Shown: positions 51,908 to 60,315 of the stretch, piece after piece | How the letters are laid out: each line of letters begins with the position of its first letter | Numbering within the stretch: the first letter of the stretch is position 1 | Assembly: GCF_001953875.1 (NCBI RefSeq) | Contig: NZ_MQUR01000016.1 | Coordinates: forward strand, 33,481 to 97,480 | DNA from: Streptomyces amritsarensis | GTDB taxonomy: Bacteria; Actinomycetota; Actinomycetes; Streptomycetales; Streptomycetaceae | Length of the DNA stretch: 64,000 bases | Direction: 5' to 3' | The notes under the pieces: generated by a model | Database searches by the model: none | What the model was told of the DNA's origin: nothing | Seen by the model: only the letters and a program-made list of their open reading frames with translations | Position numbers and translations under genes: made by a program

Positions 51908-52501
51908 ATGCGTGTCGGGGTGTACCTCGCTCATCCGCGGCCGGGCAGTTTCAACCACGCGGTGTTCGACGCCGTCGTGGACGAGCTGCGGGAGCGGGGG
52001 TGCCGGGTGGTCGCGCACGACCTGTGCGCCGAGGGTTTTCCGCCGGTGGCGTCCGCCGAGGAGACGGGGACCGTCTCCTCGGCCCCCGACGCGGACGATC
52101 CGCACGTGGCCCTGCACCGGCGGGAGGTGTCCGCGCTCGATGCCCTGGTGTTCGTCCACCCGAACTGGTGGGGCATGCCGCCGGCCGTCCTGACGGGGTG
52201 GGTGCAGCGCGTCCTCGTCCCCGGCGTGGCCTACAAGCTGGGAACCGCCGACGGGGAGCCCGCGGGGCTCCTCAACGCGGGCCGGGCCCTCGTGCTGAAC
52301 ACGTCCGACACCCCGGGCGAGCGTGAGGAGAGCGAGTTCGGCGACCCCCTCCAGAAGGTCTGGGCGGCGTGCGTCCTGCCGTACGTGGGGGTCGCCGACG
52401 TGCGGCGGACCGTCTTTCGTACCGTCACCGACTCCACCGACGCGGCGCGCCAGGCCTGGCTGCGGCAAGCCCGGCAGGAGGCCGCCGCGCTGGTGGGGTG
52501 A
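51908..52501 (+). CDS. NAD(P)H-dependent FMN reductase, flavodoxin fold
   Basis: A 197-aa flavodoxin-like oxidoreductase (MdaB/NQO-like). The flavin-binding start is VYLAHPRPGSFNHAVFDAVV, with LVFVHPNWWGMPPAVLTGWV the typical segment contacting the isoalloxazine. It reduces quinones or drugs using NAD(P)H. GGGAGG lies 13 nt before the ATG; MRVGVYLAHP fits the family. It ends 6 nt before the convergent glucosaminidase gene. Confidence 0.92.
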   Translation: MRVGVYLAHPRPGSFNHAVFDAVVDELRERGCRVVAHDLCAEGFPPVASAEETGTVSSAPDADDPHVALHRREVSALDALVFVHPNWWGMPPAVLTGWVQRVLVPGVAYKLGTADGEPAGLLNAGRALVLNTSDTPGEREESEFGDPLQKVWAACVLPYVGVADVRRTVFRTVTDSTDAARQAWLRQARQEAAALVG

Positions 52502-52507
52502 CCGCCG

Positions 52508-55258
52508 TCAGGCCGCCGGGACGGTGGCCGTCGGCGTGTTCCAGCCGGAGATCCGCAGCCGCGGCGCGGCGCCGCGCAGGTCCGCGGTCCGGTACTGCGC
52601 CGTCAGCGTGACCGACTCCCCCGGCCAGAGGCTGACCTGGTTGTCGGTCCACCGCACGGGCAGCACCGGTACTCCCTGCGACCCCACCAGATGGACGTCG
52701 GTGAGCAGCGCCGGGGTGCCGCCGGGGCCGGTGTGGCGCAGGGTCACGGTGGTCGTGGAGGTGCCCGAGGGGTCTGCCGTCGTCGTGGCCGTGACGGCGA
52801 CCGCCGTCCGCGCCATGGAGCTCAGCCCGCGGAGATCGGCGTAGGAGGTGGTGGGTGTGTAGTACCAGTCGCTGCGCTCGTAGTCGAGGACGTCGGCCTC
52901 GGTGGACAGCCAGTAGACGTTGCGGCTGACCTCCCGGCCGGCTGCGTCGGTGAGGAGGAGCCGGGCCAGGTAGGTGGTGGGCAGGCCGGGCACCGACTCG
53001 GGGAGCGTCAGCGCGGTGCTGCTCGCGCCGCCGCCGGCGACGCTCAGGCCGGTCACCGAGCGGTCGTACTTCTGCGTTCCGTCGGGGGCGAAGAGCGTCA
53101 CCCGGGCCGTGAGCCCGGAGGCGGGTGCGGTCCGGTTGTTGACGACGGCGACCGCGTGGTCGTCGTACCCGTACTGGACGTGCAGGGGCTCGTTGGCCTT
53201 CTTCGCGCCGAAGTAGGCACCGCCCTGGTCGAGGTAGCGGTCCACGAGCTGCCAGTGGAGGGAGGTCCAGCCGCTGTTGAACATCCAGTAGACGACGCCG
53301 GTCGACGGATCCTCGGGGTCCTTGGCGTTGCGGGAGTACGCCTCGAACTGGGCGCGGACGTTCTCGTACTGGGCGAGCTGCGCCTTGCGCACGTAGTCCT
53401 CCAGGCTCGCCGGGGGGCCGTAGCGGGCGGTGAGCGCGGCGTTGTAGAGCTCCAGTGTGTCGAAGGTGGCGGACGGGGAGCGGTGGTACTGGCGGGCGGC
53501 CGGCTCCTTCCACAGGGTTTCGAGTTCGGCCGGGGTCATCATGCGGCGCAGGGTGTCGAGGGTGGGGATGTCCGGGCCGGCGCTGGTCTCGGAGTTGAAG
53601 CCGCTCGCTCCGCCCTCGCGCTTGTCGTACCAGTAGCCCGGCGGGACCCAGTCGTACGGTCCGGTCATCTTCATGCCGGAGCGGCCGGTGATCGGGGACG
53701 CGGTGTCGGCGGCCGCGGGGATCACGGGGGCGGTCCAGTCGGCGGCCTTCAGCGCGTCGAGGTAGCCGCGCTCGATCTGCTCGTTCGGGGCGGCGTCGCT
53801 GCCGATCAGGAAGGAGATCACGCTGGGGTGGTGGCGCAGACGGGCGGCTTCGGCGGCCATCGAGGCCTTGGCGACGGAGTGGTCGGCGGCGGTCCACCGT
53901 TCCCCGGCCTCGTTGCGGTTGACCTCGCCCTCCCATTTGGTACAGCACTCCCATCCGGGGAGGGTGAGGATCCCGTGCCGGTCGGCGAGGTCGAAGAACT
54001 CGTCGGGCTCGATGTGGCCTTCCAGGCGGAGGGTGTTCAGGCCCAGGTCGAGCGCGTACGTGAGGCGGTCCTCGGCATAGGTGGGGTCCCAGCGCAGGAA
54101 CGCGTCGGGGGACCAGCCGCCGCCCTTGAGGAGGAGGGGGCGGCCGTTGACCTCGTACTGGCGGGCGCCGTCCGCGTTCAGGGGTGCCCGTACGTCGCGG
54201 ACGGCGAAGGCCTGGTGGGCGGTGTCGGAGGGGATGCCGTTCACGGTGGCGGTGAGGTCGAGGTCGTACATCGGCTGCTCGCCCATGTGGGCCGGCCACC
54301 ATACGCGGGGCGCTTGCAGGCGCAGCGCCGGGTGTTCGGCGGGGGTGAGAATGACGGCCCTGGTCTCGTGGGGGCCGAGTGTGACGCTGGTGGCGACGGC
54401 TGCGCCGGCCGCGGTGCCGGACAGGGTCGTGGTGACGGTGGTGTCGGAGTCGTTGCGCACGCGGGCCTTGACGGTCAGGTCGGCCGTGGCCATGGAGGGC
54501 ATGGCCAGTGCGGTCACGACGTGCGCGTCGCGCAGGGCGACGGGGCCGGCGCGGCGGACGGTGACGTCGCGGACGATGCCCATGTTCTCGTCCGGTGGCG
54601 GCTGCAGCCAGTCGAGCCAGCCCATCGTCAGGTGCTTGCGCGGATTGTTGGGCTGGATGCGGAAGGCGACCGTATTGGTGCCGGGCCTGACGAGGGCCGT
54701 GATGTCGAACTCGTGGCGGGTGTACGCGCCGGCGACGGTGCTCGCGGCGGCGATGCGGCGGCCGTTGACGAAGACGTCGGCTGCGGAGATCACGCCGCTG
54801 AAGTCGAGATGGGTACGGGCCGTCGTGTCGGCGACGGTGAAGTCGGACCGGTACCACCAGGGAACGGTGAAGTCCGCGGCGGGGATCAGTTGCTGCTGCG
54901 TGGAGTGGAAGGGGTCCGGATACACGCCGGCCGCCAGCAGCGCGGCGAGCACGGTGGAACGGGGGCCTGCGGGATACCAGCCGGTGGCCGGATATCCGGG
55001 GCTGGACACGGCCTCGGCCGTGTCGGGGACCTTCGCGGTGGACTGGACGGCGTAGCCGGAGAGCGGGGTGGCGCTGCCGGGTGCGCCGGGCACGGCGGTG
55101 GTCGCGGCCACCGGGCGGGGTGCCGCCCCTGCGTGCCGGGCGGCGGGAGCCGCAGCGCCGGTGGTGCCCGCCGCGAGGAGGAGGACCAGGCCGGCCAGGG
55201 CGAGGGCGGCGGTCCTCGCGTGGCGGTGGCGGTGGCGGTGGGCGAGGCGGCGGAGCAC
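52508..55258 (-). CDS. Secreted exo-beta-D-glucosaminidase (GH2, CsxA-like)
   Basis: A 916-aa secreted GH2 hydrolase. The signal peptide (TAALALAGLVLLLAAGTTGA) is followed by a jelly-roll domain (WWYRSDFTVADTTARTHLDF), immunoglobulin-like domains and a TIM barrel. SFLIGSDAAPNEQIERGYLD supplies the general acid Asp and GFNSETSAGPDIP the nucleophile Glu, as in Amycolatopsis CsxA. It would release GlcN from the non-reducing end of chitosan. I chose the GTG at 55258 because GGAGG lies upstream; a longer ATG frame (55339) has none. Confidence 0.9.
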   Translation of the reverse strand: MLRRLAHRHRHRHARTAALALAGLVLLLAAGTTGAAAPAARHAGAAPRPVAATTAVPGAPGSATPLSGYAVQSTAKVPDTAEAVSSPGYPATGWYPAGPRSTVLAALLAAGVYPDPFHSTQQQLIPAADFTVPWWYRSDFTVADTTARTHLDFSGVISAADVFVNGRRIAAASTVAGAYTRHEFDITALVRPGTNTVAFRIQPNNPRKHLTMGWLDWLQPPPDENMGIVRDVTVRRAGPVALRDAHVVTALAMPSMATADLTVKARVRNDSDTTVTTTLSGTAAGAAVATSVTLGPHETRAVILTPAEHPALRLQAPRVWWPAHMGEQPMYDLDLTATVNGIPSDTAHQAFAVRDVRAPLNADGARQYEVNGRPLLLKGGGWSPDAFLRWDPTYAEDRLTYALDLGLNTLRLEGHIEPDEFFDLADRHGILTLPGWECCTKWEGEVNRNEAGERWTAADHSVAKASMAAEAARLRHHPSVISFLIGSDAAPNEQIERGYLDALKAADWTAPVIPAAADTASPITGRSGMKMTGPYDWVPPGYWYDKREGGASGFNSETSAGPDIPTLDTLRRMMTPAELETLWKEPAARQYHRSPSATFDTLELYNAALTARYGPPASLEDYVRKAQLAQYENVRAQFEAYSRNAKDPEDPSTGVVYWMFNSGWTSLHWQLVDRYLDQGGAYFGAKKANEPLHVQYGYDDHAVAVVNNRTAPASGLTARVTLFAPDGTQKYDRSVTGLSVAGGGASSTALTLPESVPGLPTTYLARLLLTDAAGREVSRNVYWLSTEADVLDYERSDWYYTPTTSYADLRGLSSMARTAVAVTATTTADPSGTSTTTVTLRHTGPGGTPALLTDVHLVGSQGVPVLPVRWTDNQVSLWPGESVTLTAQYRTADLRGAAPRLRISGWNTPTATVPAA

Positions 55259-55340
55259 GGGGCCTCCCGCGGGACGGGGCCGGGATCGCGCGCGGCCGGA
55301 GGCGGGCGCGGCTGAACCGTGGGCTGTGGGGCTGCTCATC

Positions 55341-55717
55341 GGGGGTGGCACGGCCGACCCGCTGCGCGGCGGCGGCCGGGCCGGAGGGGACCGAGTCTGC
55401 CACGGGCGCGGCCGCGTGCGGCGGCGACAGTCCGGGATGCGCCGCACCTCTTCCCACGTGCCCTGAGCCTCGCGTCCCCCGACCGCTTGGGTCCGGGACC
55501 GCTTGGGGCTGGGACCGCTGCTCCGGGACCGGTGGGGTCCGCGACCGCTTGGGGCTGGGACCGCTGCTCCGGGACCGGTGGGGTCCGCGGCCACTGGGGT
55601 CCGGGACCGTCGGTCCGCGACCGATGCTCCCCGACCGCTGGTCAGCGACCGCTTGGGGCTGGGACCGGTGGCGCTTGGGGGCGGGGCCGGTGGTCCGCGG
55701 CGCCGCCCTGCGGCCGC
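55341..55717. repeat. GC-rich repeat array in intergenic DNA
   Basis: A 46-bp unit (GACCGCTTGGGGCTGGGACC continuing to GGTCCGC) occurs twice head-to-tail at about 55498-55543 and 55544-55589. Degenerate fragments of the same words (GGACCG, GCTTGGGG, GGTCCGCG) fill 55470-55710. No gene is recognised in the 377-bp gap between the glucosaminidase and DUF1398 genes. Units are too long and adjacent, without spacers, for CRISPR. Confidence 0.8.
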
Positions 55718-56140
55718 TCAGGGAAGGGCGACGGGCGGATAGTCCTCGGTGTACGACTGGCCGCCCGCGCCGTAGTAGGTGCAGGTGCGTGCGGCGGTGT
55801 CGACGTCGTACCAGACGACGCCCGCGTCCCAGCAGCCCCGGACGAACTCGGGGAAGGCCGTCTCCCCGGCCTGGTCGGCGCGCAGCGCCGCGATCAGGCC
55901 GGCCCGGTCGAAGGGCGGCGCGGCGGCGAAGCCGGTGACGAGCGGCTCGCCCTGGACGACGACGTGGCCGTGCTCGGTCAGGTAGAGGAAGGCGTTGGAG
56001 GGGACGGCCATGCGGCAGTGGCTCACGCCGGCCTGGCGCAGACTCTCGGCCAGGTGGGGAAAGCCGCCGACGACGGGCCGAACGGCAGCACCGCGCTCCA
56101 GAGCGGCCTGCAGATGGCTGATCGCATCGATCTCATTCAT
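55718..56140 (-). CDS. DUF1398 family protein
   Basis: A 140-aa cytoplasmic protein matching the DUF1398 (YbcV-like) pattern: SHLQAALERGAAVRPVVGGF at the N-terminus, FPHLAESLRQAGVSHCRMAV, FPEFVRGCWDAGVVWYDVD and the YYGAGGQSYTEDYP end. Function of the family is unknown. The ATG at 56140 lies near two palindromes. Confidence 0.88.
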   Translation of the reverse strand: MNEIDAISHLQAALERGAAVRPVVGGFPHLAESLRQAGVSHCRMAVPSNAFLYLTEHGHVVVQGEPLVTGFAAAPPFDRAGLIAALRADQAGETAFPEFVRGCWDAGVVWYDVDTAARTCTYYGAGGQSYTEDYPPVALP

Positions 56141-56155
56141 GACATCATGATGACA

Positions 56156-56169
56156 GACAACATGTTGTC
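56156..56169. promoter_or_regulatory. Perfect palindrome upstream of DUF1398
   Basis: GACAACATGTTGTC is a 14-bp perfect palindrome, 15 nt upstream of the DUF1398 start. CATCATGATG, a second, shorter palindrome, sits between it and the gene. Possible operator for a MarR- or TetR-type regulator. Confidence 0.6.
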
Positions 56170-56618
56170 GAAAGCAGAGTCGACCCCACCCCGGTCGCCG
56201 GACCCCGCCGCCGCGGTCGGCGCATGTGGGCCTCGGCACCGTTCGCCGCCGCGACGCTGCCCCCGACCGGGCCCCGGGCCGCGCGGCGACGCCGCTCACC
56301 TCCGTGCCCGACGCCGCCGACCGCCCCCAAGCACCTCCACGGACACCGGCACCGGCACCGCCGCCCGCACACTCGGGCCGGCCAATGCCACAAGAATTGT
56401 TGAATCTTGCCGCAATGGCCTGGAATCTTCGGTCAATTTGGTGACTTGCGCACTGATGTTTCATCATCATGACTGCACGTCAGCTTTCGGCGTGCGTCGA
56501 GGAGGCGGGGGCGCCGGGGGGTCCCCCGTTCGTACCGGTAGATGCGGCAGGCGAGTTCACGCTCTCGCCGTGCCCCGCCGTGGCTCCCGTCCCACTTCCG
56601 TCACCTAGGCAAAGGCCC
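56170..56618. other. Promoter region of the reductase operon
   Basis: No gene is recognised with confidence. Sequence after 56390 is AT-richer than the rest of the window, as expected for a promoter region. An in-frame ATG at 56469 would extend the ligase gene by 50 Pro/Ala-rich residues but has no ribosome binding site. Confidence 0.4.
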
Positions 56619-57893
56619 ATGTCCGCCCAGCAACTCTCGGACCTCATACGTTTCGCCCGTCACAACTCGCCCTTCTACCGGGACCTCTACGGATCCCTGC
56701 CACCTCACGCCGACCGCCTCACCGACCTTCCGGTGGTCGACCAGGAGGCGTTCTGGGCGGCGAACACCCTGCACGACAGCCGCGTACTGACCGGCCCGCT
56801 CAGCGAGGCCACCGTCTACAAGACCGGCGGCACGACCGGATCCCCCAAGTTCTCCGTCTACACCCGGGACGAGTGGCGTACCTTCGTCACCGCCTTCGGG
56901 CAGGGCCTCGTGGACACGGGACTGCGCCCGGGACACCGTGTCGCCGACCTCTTCTACGCCGGTGAGCTGTACGCCAGCTTCCTGTTCGTCCTCGACTCGC
57001 TCTCCCACGCGCCCGTGGACAACGTCCGCCTGCCCATCGGCGGCGGCGCCCCGCTGGAGTCGACGATCCCCACGCTGCGCGATCTCGCCGCGCAGGTACT
57101 CGCCGGCACGCCCACCACGCTGTGCCGGCTCGCCGAACAGGTCGTCGCCTCCGGCGTCCGGCTCGACTCCGTCGAGCTGCTCCTCTTCGGCGGCGAGGCG
57201 CTCTTCGACGACCAGCGGCGGCTGCTGGCCGCGGCGTTCCCCCGCGCCGAGGCCCGCTCCGTCGGCTACGCCAGCGTCGACGCCGGCCTGCTCGGCCGCC
57301 CCGTGCCCGGCCCCGACGCGCGGGTGCACCGGGCCTTCACCCCGTACTCCGTCGTGGAGATCCTCGACGACTCCACGGACGAGCCCGTCACCGAGCCGGG
57401 CCGGCCCGGCCGGGTCGTCGTCACGAGCCTGTTCCGCCGCCTGATGCCGATCATCCGCTACCCCGCCGGCGACCGGGCCGAATGGACCGGCACCGGGCCC
57501 GGGCACTTCCGGATCCTCGGCCGTGCCGAGGAGGGCGTACGCGTCGGGCCCGTGTCCCTCTACACCCAGGACGCCCAGGACGCCGTGGCAGCGGCGGACA
57601 GCGCCGGGCAGGTCGTCGGCATGCAGCTCGTCGTCCGCCGCTGGGAGGGCCGCGACGGGCTCGTCCTGCGGCTGGCGACCGCCCCCGGCGGTGAACGGGA
57701 CACCGACCGCCGCGAGACCCTCGCGCGGGCCGTCGTCGCGGAGCTGGAGACCGTACGGCCGCTGTATCCCGACAGCGTGCGCGCCGGGTTCGTGCACCCG
57801 CTGTCCGTGGAGTGGGTGCGTCACCGCGACCTCGCCGTCAACCCCCGCTCGGGCAAGCTCGTCCGGGTCCTCGACGAGAGGCCGACGGCATGA
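56619..57893 (+). CDS. PaaK-type AMP-forming carboxylate ligase
   Basis: A 424-aa adenylate-forming enzyme in the phenylacetate-CoA ligase class. The A3 loop is YKTGGTTGSPKFSVYTRDEW (residues ~67-86), LLLFGGEALFDDQRRLL is the central region, and RYPAGDRAEW and NPRSGKLVRV correspond to motifs A7 and A10, with the A10 lysine in place. It would activate a carboxylic acid with ATP. First gene of a 4-nt-overlap operon. I use the ATG at 56619 (AAAGG upstream; family begins LSDLIRFARHNSPFYRDLY); 56469 is the alternative. Confidence 0.85.
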   Translation: MSAQQLSDLIRFARHNSPFYRDLYGSLPPHADRLTDLPVVDQEAFWAANTLHDSRVLTGPLSEATVYKTGGTTGSPKFSVYTRDEWRTFVTAFGQGLVDTGLRPGHRVADLFYAGELYASFLFVLDSLSHAPVDNVRLPIGGGAPLESTIPTLRDLAAQVLAGTPTTLCRLAEQVVASGVRLDSVELLLFGGEALFDDQRRLLAAAFPRAEARSVGYASVDAGLLGRPVPGPDARVHRAFTPYSVVEILDDSTDEPVTEPGRPGRVVVTSLFRRLMPIIRYPAGDRAEWTGTGPGHFRILGRAEEGVRVGPVSLYTQDAQDAVAAADSAGQVVGMQLVVRRWEGRDGLVLRLATAPGGERDTDRRETLARAVVAELETVRPLYPDSVRAGFVHPLSVEWVRHRDLAVNPRSGKLVRVLDERPTA

Positions 57894-59170
57894 CCGCCGC
57901 CCCCTGCACGCCCGCCGCTCCCCCCGGCCGGCGTACCCCGCTGATCCTGCGCAACCGCGCCTTCGCCGCCGTGTGGCTGGGCCAGGTCCTCACCCAGGCC
58001 GCCGTGCGCATGTTCCAGGTCGGCGTGTCCTGGTGGATCGTCGCCTACGCCGTGCAGAGCGCCCGCGGTCTGGCCTCCGGGCTGTTCATGGCCCTGTGCA
58101 CGCTGCCCGCCGTGGTGCTGGCTCCGGTGGTGGCCCGGACGGTGGCCGGCTTCGCCCACCGTTCGGTGCTGCGGACCGCCGCCGGCCTGGCCGCGGCCGT
58201 CGCGGGCGGGCTCGCGGTGTGGGCACAGGGCGGCGGACCGCCGCTGGCCGGGGTGTACGCCGCCGCTCTCGTCCTGGCCACCTGCCAGGCGTTCTTCGAC
58301 CCCTGCCTGACCACCTCGGTGCCCGAACTCGTCGACGACGCCGACATCGAGACGGCGACCGGCTTCGAGCTGTCCACCCAGTCCCTCGCGGGTCTCGCAG
58401 GGGCGCTGCTCGGGGCCCTGGCGGTCGACGCGGCCGGCGTGGCCGGACTGGCCGCGGGCTGCGCGGCCGCCTACGCCGGCGCCGCCCTCCTCGTCGCGGG
58501 CGCCCGTTTCCGCGACGCGGCGGCGTCCGCGGAGTCGCCGGAGCAGGAGTCCCGGCGCCCGCTGCGCCGTATCCTCGGCGAACTGCCCTATGTCCGGCGG
58601 ATCCTGGTCTGCTTCACCGCGGCGAACCTCTTCACCGCCGCCGTGTTCGTCGTCATCCCCCTCTACACCCGTTCGGTCCTGCACGGCGGTGGCGGCACGG
58701 TCGCCCTGCTGGAGGCCTCGCTCGGCGCGGGCGCCCTCGTGGGGGCCTTCACGGGTACCCGGGTGCCCGGGCGGCCCACCGTCGCCGGCGCCTGGTGCCT
58801 GGGCCTGATGGCCCTCGCCCTGGCGCTGCCCGGGCTGTTCGCGCACCGCCTCGTCATCGCGGGCTGCCTGGCCGTGGCCGGCTGGTGCGCGGGGGCGGTC
58901 AGCGTCCGCTTCGTGGCCCTCTTCCAGCGGCTGGTGCCCACCGCCGACAAGCCCGGGTTCTTCGCCGTGATGCAGGCCGTCCTGGGCGCCTCCCTGCCGG
59001 TGGCGTCCCTGGTGTTCGGCTCCGCGGGCGACCTGTTCTCCCCGCGGACGCTGTGCCTGGTGCAGGGTGTCGGGCTGCTGCCCGCCGCGTGCGCGCTGGC
59101 CCTGCTGGGGTCCGGTGCGCCCGCGCCGGAGACCCCGGTGGAGGCGGAAGCCGTCGGAGGCGCCCGGTGA
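57890..59170 (+). CDS. MFS transporter
   Basis: A 426-aa major facilitator protein with about 12 hydrophobic helices and the MFS-type DIETATGFELSTQSLAGLAG loop between the halves; RFVALFQRLVPTADKPGFFA is typical of the enterobactin-exporter-like/MFS_3 group. It overlaps the ligase gene by ATGA and the GNAT gene by GTGA. Likely exporter of the pathway product. Confidence 0.9.
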   Translation: MTAAPCTPAAPPGRRTPLILRNRAFAAVWLGQVLTQAAVRMFQVGVSWWIVAYAVQSARGLASGLFMALCTLPAVVLAPVVARTVAGFAHRSVLRTAAGLAAAVAGGLAVWAQGGGPPLAGVYAAALVLATCQAFFDPCLTTSVPELVDDADIETATGFELSTQSLAGLAGALLGALAVDAAGVAGLAAGCAAAYAGAALLVAGARFRDAAASAESPEQESRRPLRRILGELPYVRRILVCFTAANLFTAAVFVVIPLYTRSVLHGGGGTVALLEASLGAGALVGAFTGTRVPGRPTVAGAWCLGLMALALALPGLFAHRLVIAGCLAVAGWCAGAVSVRFVALFQRLVPTADKPGFFAVMQAVLGASLPVASLVFGSAGDLFSPRTLCLVQGVGLLPAACALALLGSGAPAPETPVEAEAVGGAR

Positions 59171-60315
59171 ACGCCGTCATCACCCCGGCCACCGCCGCGG
59201 ACATCGCCGAACTGCGCCAGCTGTACTACGCCGTCTACGGCCCGCACTACCCCGTGGCGCTCGGCACCGACCCTGCCGAGATGGCCCGGCTCATGGCGGA
59301 CCCGCACTCGCTGTGGCTCGTCGCCCGCTGTACCGCCACCGGTGCCCTGACCGCGTCCGCCGCCATCCACGGCGAGGCCGGCAGCCGCATCGCCCGGCTG
59401 GAGGGCATCGCCGTGCACCCCGAGCACCGCTCGGCCGGTCTGGCGGCCACCCTGACCGGGGCGCTCTGCTCGGAGATGCTGGACACGGGCCGGCTGGACT
59501 CGGTGTACGCGACCGTACGCACCGTCGGCTCCGGTCCGCAGCGGGTCGTCGCCCGCAGCGGCTTCCGCCCGCTGGGCATCCTCCCCAACGCGGTGGACCT
59601 CCGCAGCCGTGAGAGCCTCGCGCTCTACGCGCGTCATTCCCCCGGTGTGCTCGAACGCCGGGTGCCCGTCACCGAAGTGCCCGCCGTGCTCATGCCGTTG
59701 CTGCGCACGGCCGGGCAGGCCCTCGGCATCGACTACCCGCAGGTGCGCGCCGCGGCCGACCCGCTGACGGCGCCCGCGCCGCCGGGAGGGGCCGTCGAAC
59801 CGCTGGAGCTGATCGAGGCACCGGCGTTCGTACGCCGCCGCTTCCGCGAGCGGTTCCCGGGCGCGGAGGGCTGGTTCTATCCGCTGCACACCCCCAACGT
59901 GCTGCTCACGCCCGAAGACGGCCGGTTCGAGGTGTACGCCTACCTCAACCGCGCCGGCGGGTACTGCTCCCTGCTGACCGCCCACCCCGACCCGGCGGCC
60001 GCCGCCGCCCACCTCGAACCCGTCACCCGGGCCCTGGCCCGCGCCGGCGCCGGCTACGTGGAGGCGCTGGTGCCGCTCGCCCACCGGGAGGCCCTCTCCG
60101 CGTTCCTGGCCCAGGGGTTCGTCGCCGGAGCCCTCTACCCGGCGATGCGCGCGGACGGCGACGGCTTCCACGACTACGCCGTCCTGTCCCGCTCCGGCGA
60201 GCGGATCGACTTCCGCGGCGTCGCCGTCGAACCGCCCCTCCAGCCCTACCTGGACTGCTACGCGTCGGCCTGGGCGTCGGCGCACCTGCCCACACCATCC
60301 GAGGTTGCCCCGTGA
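59167..60315 (+). CDS. Two-domain GNAT-like protein
   Basis: A 382-aa protein. The N-terminal ~170 residues are a GNAT domain with LEGIAVHPEHRSAGLAATLT (acetyl-CoA loop) and VVARSGFRPLGILP. The C-terminal ~180 residues (VLLTPEDGRFEVYAYLNRAG; VEALVPLAHREALSAFLAQG; ALYPAMRADGDGFHDYAVLS) look like a second GNAT fold without a clear R/Q-x-x-G-x-G/A loop, so possibly structural or acyl-acceptor. Coupled on both sides by GTGA overlaps. Likely N-acylates a pathway intermediate. Confidence 0.82.
   Translation: MNAVITPATAADIAELRQLYYAVYGPHYPVALGTDPAEMARLMADPHSLWLVARCTATGALTASAAIHGEAGSRIARLEGIAVHPEHRSAGLAATLTGALCSEMLDTGRLDSVYATVRTVGSGPQRVVARSGFRPLGILPNAVDLRSRESLALYARHSPGVLERRVPVTEVPAVLMPLLRTAGQALGIDYPQVRAAADPLTAPAPPGGAVEPLELIEAPAFVRRRFRERFPGAEGWFYPLHTPNVLLTPEDGRFEVYAYLNRAGGYCSLLTAHPDPAAAAAHLEPVTRALARAGAGYVEALVPLAHREALSAFLAQGFVAGALYPAMRADGDGFHDYAVLSRSGERIDFRGVAVEPPLQPYLDCYASAWASAHLPTPSEVAP

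Noticed and set aside
55498..55589. Repeat pair considered as a CRISPR array
   Set aside because: Units are contiguous with no spacers, 46 bp, and no cas genes are present.
56469..56618. 50-residue N-terminal extension of the PaaK-type ligase
   Set aside because: No ribosome binding site, Pro/Ala-rich, and family similarity begins at the second Met; start set at 56619.
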